Positions 5,590 through 13,272 of a DNA stretch of 18,847 nucleotides are shown piece by piece. The notes beneath the pieces were generated by a model. That model was not told where the DNA came from. It did not search any database and worked only from the letters and a program-made list of their open reading frames with translations. Every line of letters starts with the position of its first letter. Position 1 is the first letter of the stretch. Location: contig DAOI01000031.1 in the NCBI GenBank assembly GCA_002501805.1, forward strand, positions 31,098 through 49,944, written 5' to 3'. This DNA comes from Euryarchaeota archaeon UBA463. Its GTDB lineage: Archaea; Thermoplasmatota; Poseidoniia; Poseidoniales; Thalassarchaeaceae. A program made the translations under genes and the position numbers.

Positions 5590-8184
5590 ATGGCAGGAGA
5601 TAATGGGGTGGCTAGATCGCTATTCCTTTCGGCACTGATGATTACTAGCGTGATGACTGGCATACTGTTCTTTGGAATCGAGGAAGAGGGAGAGAATGGC
5701 TCCCCTAGTATCGATTCCGATGTTCCTGATACTATACTGATTGGCGAGATTGAAACTGTGAATATATCGATATCAGATGAGGAAATAGGAGGCCTTTCTG
5801 TCTTGATTACCTTGAACGGCGAACTAGTGACTCAAACACCTAATTCAATGGGCATAGTAACCTTGGACATATCGTCCCTTGGAGTTGGCAGTCATGCGCT
5901 CGAGGTTATTGCAACCGATAGTCTTGGTCAGGAGGCAACCTGGGCGAAAGCTTTCATTATTCATTATCCCGAAGAAAGTGAAGCTCAGCTTTCAATCTCG
6001 CAGGGTGCTTTCGAAGTTGAACAAGGTGGGAGCGCTCCGATTTCTGGGCACGTCATTCATGATGATATTTCGACGTGTGGATTGAGATGGAGCACCGCGG
6101 ATATTGAAGAGTCCAGTTTAGGCTTGCCAATTGGAGAAGATGGAACATACGGATTGGAGCTTTCCAACATACAGGAAAATACTACTGTTTCACTGGAGGT
6201 CACATGCGGAACGTGGATTGAAACTTCCAGTAAGAAGACCGTTATTATCGATGTAATGCTACCTGAACCGGAGCCCGTGACTGGTTGTACTGACCCAGAT
6301 GCCAACAACTATGACTCAGGTGCTGATGAAGATGATGGTTCCTGTAATTATGATGAGCCTTCTAGATTGAAGATACTAAGCCTGCATGGAGGAGGTGAAA
6401 GTTCCTCGGCTTTTGAATCGCAGCAGGGCATGCAAGATTTGATGGGGGCTCTTCCAGAGTTTGAATTCGTTTTTGTACAAGCTCCTGAAGACGGCAGTGT
6501 TTGGGTTCGTGATCCACCAGGGGGTAAAGAACAGGGTACAAATGACCCAAACTGGGCAGATACGTCGATAGATTTCCTGAATGAATATATCCAGAATAAT
6601 GGCCCGTTCCATGGCCTTCTCGGATTTTCACAGGGAGCCGCGATGTCTGCCATTTATCTTGCGTACTCTGATGTTCAGTTCGATAAAGTAATTTTGTTCA
6701 ATGGTTATCTAGAAACGGGGCATCAAGGGCTCAATGATACCATAGAAAGTGAATCTCCTTTCGATGTACCAGCACTTGTTTTTGAAGGTGAGAATGATGC
6801 ATGGTTCGGATATGGTTCTGCTGAATTGGCTGAGTTATTCTCAGATGTGACGCATTTGGTTGGTTCTGCAGACCACCATTTGCCATTATCATCTGATAGG
6901 GAGTTTGAAAACGTCGTATCATTCATTCGGGACGTTCGGCAATATGGATGCACTGATCCTGATGCTTCTAACTTCAACGACGAAGCCACCCTGGATGACG
7001 GTTCGTGTAATTATGATAGTCAACCAAAAACTGGATCTTTAGAGTGGTGGGGAGAAGTGCTCCTATGTGACTCAGCTGAGCAAGTAGAACCGGTGGATGA
7101 TTACAATACTACTGAGTCAGATAATCATCTTTGTCAATTGAGTTTTGAAATAGGAGAGACTGAGATTGTAATCGATTCTAATGGAATACCCAATCATGAC
7201 CTAGAGTCGGGCCCTGGTTGCTGTACAAGTGAGCAAAATCTGGAATGGAGGATCCCGCTAGTTCCGAATAATCAGACTGGTTGCAATCCTTCTCTCTCAA
7301 CGGATGGGTGCACCATGGCTCCTGAGAGAGACGCTGTTGCCTTCGCTGTGAATGGAGTTCCAATTTTCGGACCTGAAGATGGCCCTGGTGGAGATGCAGT
7401 TGCTGGTCATGAGGGAGCATATGAAGAAGACAGACAACATATCTGGCTCGGGATATGTCATGGCCACTCTGGCCCTGGTGGCGCTTACCATTATCATGCG
7501 GACGCTAACTGCGCCCACTGGCACCCAGATGAGGAAACTAATCAAACATGGATGGGCTACAGTATTAATTCTTCTAGAGGTCTTTCAGAGCATTCTCCTA
7601 TTGTTGGGTTCGCCTTCGATGGATATCCAATCTATGGATTCGTGGGTTGGGATGAAGAGGGGAATGTATCTGAAATGAAATCATCATATCGACTAAAGGA
7701 TGGACAGACAGGTTACAACGGCATTGATGATTACGAATATATTGTTGGACTTGGAGATCTAGATTCGTGTAATGGGCAATTCGGACCAACCCCAGACTAT
7801 CCTGAGGGAATTTACCACTATCATACCACGTGGGAAAATGGAGAGGGAGGCATAGGTTTTCCATACTTCATCAACTGCTACAGAGGTGAAGTTTCACTAG
7901 ACGGCCAGAATGGAGATGGAGATGGTGAGGTTGATTGCTCGGGTCGTGGAGAGACTTGGGGCCCGGGCATAGGGCCCCCTCCCGAGGGATGCGAGGGTGG
8001 ACCTCCTGGTCAGTCTTCGGATATTTCTTCGGCCCTCGGGACATTATATCGATTAGTTCCACCGAGTGGGGGGATGTTAGCAATGATGGTGGTTGCGGTT
8101 GCCTTTGTCAGAGTATTGGCATTTGCCCCAGTTTCTCCAAGTCAGGCTGGTATAACTGCCTTATATCGTCAAGCCCGAGTATGA
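5590..8184 (+). CDS. Exported mosaic protein: Ig-like domains, FSH1-type serine hydrolase, YHYH domain
   Basis: An 864-residue surface protein from the ATG at 5590 (872 from ATG 5566). An N-terminal hydrophobic segment (about residues 8-27) exports it. Two beta-rich Ig-like domains follow (to about 230), then a GCTDP...DDGSCNY cysteine module (232-255). The alpha/beta hydrolase (about 258-450) resembles the FSH1/serine hydrolase family: LSLHGGG oxyanion strand, nucleophile Ser347 in GFSQGA, Asp403 in GENDAWF and His429 or His430 in ADHHLP. A second cysteine module (453-476) leads to a large YHYH domain with both signature motifs (starting at 633 and 742) and many cysteines. A C-terminal hydrophobic helix follows RLVPPSGG. 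Substrate is unknown, and YHYH domains lack an established function. The last 77 bases overlap the 3' end of the convergent pheS, so a frameshift near the C-terminus cannot be excluded. Confidence 0.85.
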   Translation: MAGDNGVARSLFLSALMITSVMTGILFFGIEEEGENGSPSIDSDVPDTILIGEIETVNISISDEEIGGLSVLITLNGELVTQTPNSMGIVTLDISSLGVGSHALEVIATDSLGQEATWAKAFIIHYPEESEAQLSISQGAFEVEQGGSAPISGHVIHDDISTCGLRWSTADIEESSLGLPIGEDGTYGLELSNIQENTTVSLEVTCGTWIETSSKKTVIIDVMLPEPEPVTGCTDPDANNYDSGADEDDGSCNYDEPSRLKILSLHGGGESSSAFESQQGMQDLMGALPEFEFVFVQAPEDGSVWVRDPPGGKEQGTNDPNWADTSIDFLNEYIQNNGPFHGLLGFSQGAAMSAIYLAYSDVQFDKVILFNGYLETGHQGLNDTIESESPFDVPALVFEGENDAWFGYGSAELAELFSDVTHLVGSADHHLPLSSDREFENVVSFIRDVRQYGCTDPDASNFNDEATLDDGSCNYDSQPKTGSLEWWGEVLLCDSAEQVEPVDDYNTTESDNHLCQLSFEIGETEIVIDSNGIPNHDLESGPGCCTSEQNLEWRIPLVPNNQTGCNPSLSTDGCTMAPERDAVAFAVNGVPIFGPEDGPGGDAVAGHEGAYEEDRQHIWLGICHGHSGPGGAYHYHADANCAHWHPDEETNQTWMGYSINSSRGLSEHSPIVGFAFDGYPIYGFVGWDEEGNVSEMKSSYRLKDGQTGYNGIDDYEYIVGLGDLDSCNGQFGPTPDYPEGIYHYHTTWENGEGGIGFPYFINCYRGEVSLDGQNGDGDGEVDCSGRGETWGPGIGPPPEGCEGGPPGQSSDISSALGTLYRLVPPSGGMLAMMVVAVAFVRVLAFAPVSPSQAGITALYRQARV
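6283..6354 (+). repeat. Cysteine module GCTDP...DDGSCNY, copy 1
   Basis: Encodes a 24-residue module, GCTDPDANNYDSGADED then DGSCNYD, with two cysteines likely to form a disulfide. It separates the Ig-like part from the hydrolase. The same motif recurs at 6946. The motif is widespread in secreted proteins of marine microbes and looks like a domain linker. Confidence 0.8.
6946..7017 (+). repeat. Cysteine module GCTDP...DDGSCNY, copy 2
   Basis: Second copy of the 24-residue module (GCTDPDASNFNDEAT, then LDDGSCNYD). It separates the hydrolase from the YHYH domain. The two copies are similar in protein sequence but clearly diverged at DNA level, so this is not a recent duplication. Confidence 0.8.
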
Positions 8185-9607
8185 GCATTGCTAGTCTCTC
8201 AAGACCCATTCCCCACGCACATACGGGCCACTCTGTCCCCAATGGCTCGGTCACTTCTGGCCGGAATATTCCAGCCCCTCCAAGCTCCAGCCACTCGCCC
8301 CTCCATAGGATATCCACTTCCACACTAGGCTCAGTGTAGGGAAAGTAGGCTGGCCTAACCCTAACATCATCATAACCCATCTTTGAGTAGAAAGTCTTCA
8401 GCGTTGTGATTAGCATCGGAAGATTTGCGTTTTCTTCGTGAATGATCCCTTCAATCTGATGAAATTCTGGTAAATGGGTCCTATCTATGGTTTCTTGTCT
8501 GAAGACTCTACCAATTCCAAAAACTCTTGAAGGCTTGCTTGGATTCTCAGCAATATGCCTGACGGTGTTCACCGTTGTATGAGTTCTGAGGAGTCCCTTC
8601 TGAGCCTCTTCCCTATCGAATTTCCTTCCCCAACCCCTACTTCCGGTATCATGGCCATGCTCATGAACCTTTGACCATAAATCGAGATACTCTTCTTGGA
8701 CTTCGACCTTTTGTGGGTTTGAGAGGTAGAATGTATCTTGCATTGTCCTTGCAGGATGAGATTGAGGTATGTACAAAGCATCCATATTCCAGCCTGCGGA
8801 TTGCACGAAATTTCCTTCTATCTCGGAGAATCCCATTTCCAAGAAAACATTCCTAATTCTCTCAATCAATGCTTGCATCGGATGAGGCCTTCCTCCAGTA
8901 GGGGTGACAGTTGGTGCGTTTACATCGAAAGGCTTGAACTTGGCCCCCATCCAAGAGTCGCCTTGTAAAAGCTCGGGAGTCACCTCCCCTATCATCTCAA
9001 CATGAGAAAGTAGTTCATCGTCTACTGAGAGTCCCGCCTCAGTCAAGGACCATGTACGAGTAACTTGGACATCTATTGAAATCAGGTCTTTCCTCCCTGA
9101 GAAGTGCTCTATTAGTTGCGGGCTTAACTCTGAATCTTCGACGCTTGAGGCTGAGATCTTAGAGATAAAATCTCGCCTTTCGGAAATGATGGACGAAATT
9201 AACTCTTCATCCGGAGCAACCAAATTACCAGATTCTAACCTCACGCCCATAGATTTCAGGAGCCCTATCCCTGGTCCTGCCTCATTTCTTTGGAAGCCCG
9301 CGTCAAATAGATTTTCCATATTCCTCTTATCCCCATCAGAGTCGAGGTACCATTTCCATATTCTTTCCTCCAACAATTCATTTTGAGCTGCCTTTTCCCC
9401 CTCTGAGTCTAGTGAAACAATCCTGGTTTTACTCTCATGAATGGCGACTAGCCCTAATTCGGACAATGATTGACCAGAGCCAGCAACATGAACTTGGTCG
9501 TCCCATCCTGTGGACTCGAGTAAATCATTAATTGACCATTTCCTGTTTGGATCAGTAAGCATGGACTTGAGCATGGTCCTGTCATTATTGCTCATATCCA
9601 TCGTCAT
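8108..9607 (-). CDS. pheS: Phenylalanine--tRNA ligase alpha subunit
   Basis: A 499-residue class II synthetase subunit that charges tRNA-Phe with phenylalanine as part of an alpha2-beta2 enzyme. The N-terminal 200 residues are helical, winged-helix-like DNA/tRNA-binding segments, as in archaeal and eukaryotic cytosolic PheS. The catalytic core follows, with motif 2 around VFRQETIDRTHLPEFHQIEG (368-387), the Phe-binding TEPSVE (425-430) and motif 3 GMGLERLAML (466-475). Length fits the archaeal form. Starts at 9607, 9601 and 9595 are all possible; the first is used here. The beta-subunit gene pheT is not in the window. The gene follows a small membrane protein by 44 nt and is probably cotranscribed with it. 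Its 3' end overlaps the convergent YHYH gene by 77 nt. Confidence 0.96.
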   Translation of the reverse strand: MTMDMSNNDRTMLKSMLTDPNRKWSINDLLESTGWDDQVHVAGSGQSLSELGLVAIHESKTRIVSLDSEGEKAAQNELLEERIWKWYLDSDGDKRNMENLFDAGFQRNEAGPGIGLLKSMGVRLESGNLVAPDEELISSIISERRDFISKISASSVEDSELSPQLIEHFSGRKDLISIDVQVTRTWSLTEAGLSVDDELLSHVEMIGEVTPELLQGDSWMGAKFKPFDVNAPTVTPTGGRPHPMQALIERIRNVFLEMGFSEIEGNFVQSAGWNMDALYIPQSHPARTMQDTFYLSNPQKVEVQEEYLDLWSKVHEHGHDTGSRGWGRKFDREEAQKGLLRTHTTVNTVRHIAENPSKPSRVFGIGRVFRQETIDRTHLPEFHQIEGIIHEENANLPMLITTLKTFYSKMGYDDVRVRPAYFPYTEPSVEVDILWRGEWLELGGAGIFRPEVTEPLGTEWPVCAWGMGLERLAMLILGLDDIRQLYQPDLEKLGQMPIL

Positions 9608-9651
9608 TGACTACTCGGTCGGGCCCTCACTCTTGAGACTACCGTGAAAAA

Positions 9652-10053
9652 TCACTCTTCTTCCCATAGTATAATTTCACAATCATAGCAGAAGTATTTA
9701 CTAGGCTTGGGACCATTCAAAATTTCTACGTTTCCACACCTTCCACACAGTATTGAGGTCTTAACAGGAGGGATCAAGGTAGTATCTACTCTGAACATAG
9801 GACCTCCCGCATCTGGAAGAAAATCGGTATCCGGCATCCAAGCTTGTATTTCCTCCTGGTCGACTTCCTGCTCATCTGTCATTCCTATCGCAACCAACAG
9901 TAGGCCGATTCCTGAAATCGAAATCGGGGCGGCTATGGCTAGCACCATACTCGATGGACCCGAGCTTAGTATGATTCCACTGCCAATCACTATGCACATC
10001 CAACCAGATATTGCAAGGTTGGCCCTGCTATTGTTCCGAATGGATGCGCTCAT
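9652..10053 (-). CDS. Small membrane protein with C-terminal zinc ribbon
   Basis: A 133-residue protein of unrecognised family. Two hydrophobic helices (about 13-31 and 37-57) form a hairpin near the N-terminus. A charged acidic linker follows, then a cytoplasmic zinc-ribbon-like pair: CGRC (Cys103, Cys106) and CYDC (Cys122, Cys125) about 15 residues apart. The arrangement suggests a membrane-tethered zinc finger, possibly for protein or nucleic-acid contacts, but no function can be assigned. It lies 44 nt upstream of pheS on the same strand. ATG 10053 is chosen because the first helix begins soon after it. Its upstream side faces the divergent tRNA-Thr gene. Confidence 0.75.
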   Translation of the reverse strand: MSASIRNNSRANLAISGWMCIVIGSGIILSSGPSSMVLAIAAPISISGIGLLLVAIGMTDEQEVDQEEIQAWMPDTDFLPDAGGPMFRVDTTLIPPVKTSILCGRCGNVEILNGPKPSKYFCYDCEIILWEEE

Positions 10054-10136
10054 GAACTTGCCAGGGGGTCCTACGCATCAAAGTCCCCCCTAATCGCCTA
10101 TAGGTTTCAATAGTGGTTTGCCTTCCAAGGGGTGCC

Positions 10137-10213
<77 letters not shown>

Positions 10214-10254
10214 AAATACGTCAAGGTCAAAGGGCGATAGCCAACCGGCAGACC

Positions 10255-11124
10255 ATGTCCGCGACGATTATTGACGGGAAGGAAATCGCCCTTGAAATCG
10301 AGGCGGAGCTTATTGGCCGCATTACTGATTTATCAAAAAATGGAGTAGTTCCCTGTCTTGCCGTAGTCATTGTAGGGGATGATCCTGCTTCTCACGTCTA
10401 TGTCGGCGCGAAGGAACGAGCATGCGCAAGACTGGGAATTCGAAGTGTTCGTGTTGATGTCGCTTCTGACGCGCAGTATGAGGAAGTAGCATCAACAGTA
10501 AGGAGACTGAACGAAGACCCGAGTATTAACGGAGTTCTTGTACAATCCCCCCTTCCCTCAGGAATGGATGAGATTTCAATCACAGACCTAATTGATCCGC
10601 AGAAGGATGTCGATGGATTCCATGCGCAGAATCTAGGCAGACTGGTTCAGGGAGATGTAAGTGGGTTACTTCCCTGTACCCCTGCCGGTGTAATGCGGAT
10701 GCTAGAAAGTACAGATCTAGACATTCGGGGGAAGAGAGCAGTAGTGATTGGCCGTAGCAGGATTGTGGGCATGCCCCAATCTATCCTACTTGCACAGAGA
10801 GGGGTAGATGCAACTGTTACAATAGCTCATTCAAGAACAAGTGACATGGCCGATTTATGCCGAAGTGCGGACTTGATAGTAGCGGCAGTGGGGAGGCCGA
10901 ACATGATTACTGCAGATTGGATAAAACCGGGTGCCACTGTTATTGATGTGGGGGTAAACCGTGTTAATGACGATTCAGAGAAGGGATATTACCTATCCGG
11001 AGATGTTCATCCAGATGTCAGAGAAGTTGCTGGCGCGGTTTCCCCTGTACCCGGGGGCGTGGGCCCGATGACTATCGCGATGCTGATGTCAAATACTGTT
11101 AGGGCGACTGAGATGCAACAGTGA
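10255..11124 (+). CDS. folD: Bifunctional methylenetetrahydrofolate dehydrogenase/cyclohydrolase
   Basis: A 289-residue FolD, the usual family length. It oxidises 5,10-methylene-THF to methenyl-THF with NAD(P) and hydrolyses it to 10-formyl-THF in cytoplasmic one-carbon metabolism. Catalytic residues match the E. coli enzyme with a one-residue offset: Tyr49 and Lys53 in YVGAKERA, Gln97 in VLVQSPLPSG and Asp120 in KDVDGFH. The Rossmann signature is GRSRIVGMP (166-174), and the C-terminal hallmark is PVPGGVGPMT (264-273). The gene follows tRNA-Thr closely with no TATA-like box at the usual distance, so it may be read from the tRNA promoter. It converges with the sufT-like gene, leaving 3 nt between stops. 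Confidence 0.97.
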   Translation: MSATIIDGKEIALEIEAELIGRITDLSKNGVVPCLAVVIVGDDPASHVYVGAKERACARLGIRSVRVDVASDAQYEEVASTVRRLNEDPSINGVLVQSPLPSGMDEISITDLIDPQKDVDGFHAQNLGRLVQGDVSGLLPCTPAGVMRMLESTDLDIRGKRAVVIGRSRIVGMPQSILLAQRGVDATVTIAHSRTSDMADLCRSADLIVAAVGRPNMITADWIKPGATVIDVGVNRVNDDSEKGYYLSGDVHPDVREVAGAVSPVPGGVGPMTIAMLMSNTVRATEMQQ

Positions 11125-11127
11125 TTC

Positions 11128-11442
11128 TCAAAAGATTCCCATGTCTATTCTAGCATCCTCAGAGGCGTGTTTCCTGGGGTCCCAAAGAGGTGAGAATGTT
11201 AGATTAACATGCGCGGAACTGACCCCTTCAGTCTGCTCGGTTGCTCTATGTACGGCGGCCATAAGCTCTGGAGCAATAGGGCAACCTGGACTGGTTAGGG
11301 TCATATCAACCTCTATGTGGGTGCCGTCATCTTTGTCCTCGGACCTTATCTCGTAGATCAGCCCTAGCTCAATTACCGAAATTTTCATCTCTGGATCTTC
11401 TACGGACCTCAAAGATTCCCTGACATCGGATTCTACAGACAT
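11128..11442 (-). CDS. MIP18/DUF59 family Fe-S assembly protein (SufT-like)
   Basis: A 104-residue single-domain protein. The family signatures are clear: DPEMKISVIELGLIY (16-30) and MTLTSPGCP (47-55), with the conserved Cys54. Members include SufT, PaaD and eukaryotic MIP18 and take part in Fe-S cluster maturation. It lies 4 nt downstream of sufE and two genes after sufS, forming a sulfur-mobilisation operon, which supports a Fe-S role over a phenylacetate-pathway role. The scaffold genes sufBCD are not in the window. The subfamily name is inferred from context. Confidence 0.88.
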   Translation of the reverse strand: MSVESDVRESLRSVEDPEMKISVIELGLIYEIRSEDKDDGTHIEVDMTLTSPGCPIAPELMAAVHRATEQTEGVSSAHVNLTFSPLWDPRKHASEDARIDMGIF

Positions 11443-11446
11443 ATGA

Positions 11447-11920
11447 TCACATCAGGGAGGAGGCTTCTTCCTTCACTTTATTAACCATGTTCATGAAGCC
11501 ATTGGCTCTACTAGGTGTTAAAATCTGGCTTAGTCCCATTTCTTCAACGTATGAGGGGTCATGATTGGCCACGTCACTCGGAGGTAGCCCGTTAACAGCG
11601 ATCGCGGTTATTGCCATCAGTCCTTGAACAATCTGGGCATCTGCGCCCCCTCTAGCGATGAAACCCCCTTGGGAGTCTAGAGAGCACTCTACATGAGCCC
11701 TTGATTGGCAACCATGTACCATGTTTTCATCATCCCATTCGTCTACTGAGAGCGCTGAAGGGTGCTCATTGGCATACTCAAATAGCAGTTCGTATCTCTC
11801 CATGGTATCAAAACAAGATTGGAATCTATCAATGATTGTAGCTACCTCATCAGACCACCTATCGGAGTCGCCCATGCCGATGCGAAAGCAGTTTAGGATT
11901 TCACAATTATGGCCATTCAA
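11447..11920 (-). CDS. sufE: SufE-family sulfur acceptor
   Basis: A 157-residue SufE-like protein that takes persulfide sulfur from the SufS cysteine desulfurase and passes it to Fe-S scaffolds. The acceptor cysteine is Cys71 in MVHGCQSRAHV, and the rest matches SufE (FARGGADAQIVQG-like segment, then PSRANGFMNMV). The ATG at 11920 overlaps the sufS stop as ATGA, supporting translational coupling. An internal ATG at 11875 would give a length and N-terminus closer to typical SufE, so the first 15 residues are uncertain. SufE is mainly known from bacteria and eukaryotic organelles, so horizontal origin of the sufS-sufE pair is plausible. Confidence 0.93.
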   Translation of the reverse strand: MNGHNCEILNCFRIGMGDSDRWSDEVATIIDRFQSCFDTMERYELLFEYANEHPSALSVDEWDDENMVHGCQSRAHVECSLDSQGGFIARGGADAQIVQGLMAITAIAVNGLPPSDVANHDPSYVEEMGLSQILTPSRANGFMNMVNKVKEEASSLM

Positions 11921-13146
11921 CCGAATCTTGAAACTATTGACTCGAGATGAGAAACGAAAGCCTCAGCCTCTTCCATAGTATTGTAAATCCAAACAGAAGC
12001 ACGATTGGTTGAGCCGACTCCCATGGCCTCCATCAGTGGTTGAGCGCAATGATGTCCGGTCCTCACGGCAAAGCCGCCGGCATCCAAAAGATATCCCAAA
12101 TCTTGGGCTTGTATTGTATCATGCAAGAAAGAAACGACGCCAATTGACTCTTCTCTCTCAGGGAATCCAAATACTGTAATTCCGGGAATCTCACGCATCC
12201 TTCCAGCCATCCAAGAAGCAATACTCTGAACGTGTTTATGTGCTACTTCGAAGTCTATATTTTCCTCTAGCCAATCAACAGCTACTCCCCATCCTATGGC
12301 TTCTGCCATTCTTGGAGTTCCTGTCTCAAACATTGCAAATCCCTCTTGGAACTGCGTATCCTCTAGAGAGACCCTCTTGACTATGGAACCACCTGTGAGA
12401 AAGGGGCCCATTTCTGATAGGGCCTCCTCACTAACCAGAAGACATCCTATGCCAGTAGGGCCTGCCATCTTGTGTGCGGCTACTGATAGGAAGTCAGCAC
12501 CCAGATCGTCGAAGAAGATTTTCTCATGTGGAGCTCCCTGAGCACTGTCAATAGCCACTCTAGCTCCCTGGGAATGGGCCATCTTGATTACTCTCTCAAT
12601 GTCGTTCCTGACTCCTAGGACATTGCTCACGTGACCTACACACACGAGTGAAGCGCCCTCAATTGCTACTTCCATGGCGTCATAATCAAGAGTGAATTCC
12701 TCTGTATCTACTGGAACGTACCTTAGCTCAATACCGCGTTCCTTCGATAGCTCCTGCCATGGAACGATATTTGCATGGTGCTCCATTTCGGTGGTCACGA
12801 CGACGTCGCCTTCATTCAGATTGTAACGAGCCCAGCCATAGGCCACTAGATTCATTGCTTCTGTAGCGCTTCCGGTATAGATCATCTGCCCCTCAGATGT
12901 CCCAAAGAATTTCGAAATCCTGTCTCTAGCGCCTTCGAGCGCCGCAGTGGATTCATCTGCAAGAGTATGATTCGCCCTGTGTGCATTTGCATGATAATTC
13001 TTGTAGAAATCAGACATTGCATCGATAACTGCGAGTGGTTTCTGGGAGGTTGCTGCATTGTCAAAATAGACTAGCTTCTTTCCGTTGGGAAGGGTTCTCT
13101 GTAGGATCGGAAATTGATTTCTAATCGATTCTACGTCCAGAGTCAT
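11917..13146 (-). CDS. sufS: Cysteine desulfurase, SufS type
   Basis: A 409-residue PLP enzyme that converts cysteine to alanine and leaves a persulfide for Fe-S clusters and other sulfur cofactors. It starts with the family opening YFDNAATSQKP (27-37). The PLP lysine is Lys226 in AAHKMAGPTGIG, the cofactor aspartate Asp200 in AIDSAQGAPH, and the histidine pair lies in EMEHHAN. The catalytic Cys367 sits in RTGHHCAQP, the group II (SufS/CsdA) form. Length is normal. A purine-rich GAGGAAGG lies about 7-13 nt before the ATG, so this gene may use a Shine-Dalgarno start, unlike most neighbours. It is the first gene of sufS-sufE-sufT and is divergent from the SLOG gene. Confidence 0.97.
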   Translation of the reverse strand: MTLDVESIRNQFPILQRTLPNGKKLVYFDNAATSQKPLAVIDAMSDFYKNYHANAHRANHTLADESTAALEGARDRISKFFGTSEGQMIYTGSATEAMNLVAYGWARYNLNEGDVVVTTEMEHHANIVPWQELSKERGIELRYVPVDTEEFTLDYDAMEVAIEGASLVCVGHVSNVLGVRNDIERVIKMAHSQGARVAIDSAQGAPHEKIFFDDLGADFLSVAAHKMAGPTGIGCLLVSEEALSEMGPFLTGGSIVKRVSLEDTQFQEGFAMFETGTPRMAEAIGWGVAVDWLEENIDFEVAHKHVQSIASWMAGRMREIPGITVFGFPEREESIGVVSFLHDTIQAQDLGYLLDAGGFAVRTGHHCAQPLMEAMGVGSTNRASVWIYNTMEEAEAFVSHLESIVSRFG

Positions 13147-13242
13147 GGTACCTTCCTCAATCTCTGGTCGGGGTTCAGAATATCAATTCGACCGTGTACT
13201 ATTTTGAAGAAATCCTTTCTGAATTGATTTTTCAGGAATGGA

Positions 13243-13248
13243 TTTATG
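13243..13248 (+). promoter_or_regulatory. Candidate TATA box of the SLOG gene
   Basis: TTTATG is centred about 27 nt before the ATG at 13273. This predicts a leaderless start there and argues against the upstream in-frame ATG at 13246, which overlaps the box. Confidence 0.4.
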
Positions 13249-13272
13249 TTCCCAGACCATGTTAGCCCTACT

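Noticed and set aside
7958..7978. GC-rich inverted repeat with 7-bp arms inside the YHYH gene, resembling a terminator
   Set aside because: It encodes the Gly/Pro-rich linker TWGPGIGPPPEG, has no T-tract, and the frame continues through it to a membrane helix; best explained by Gly and Pro codons.
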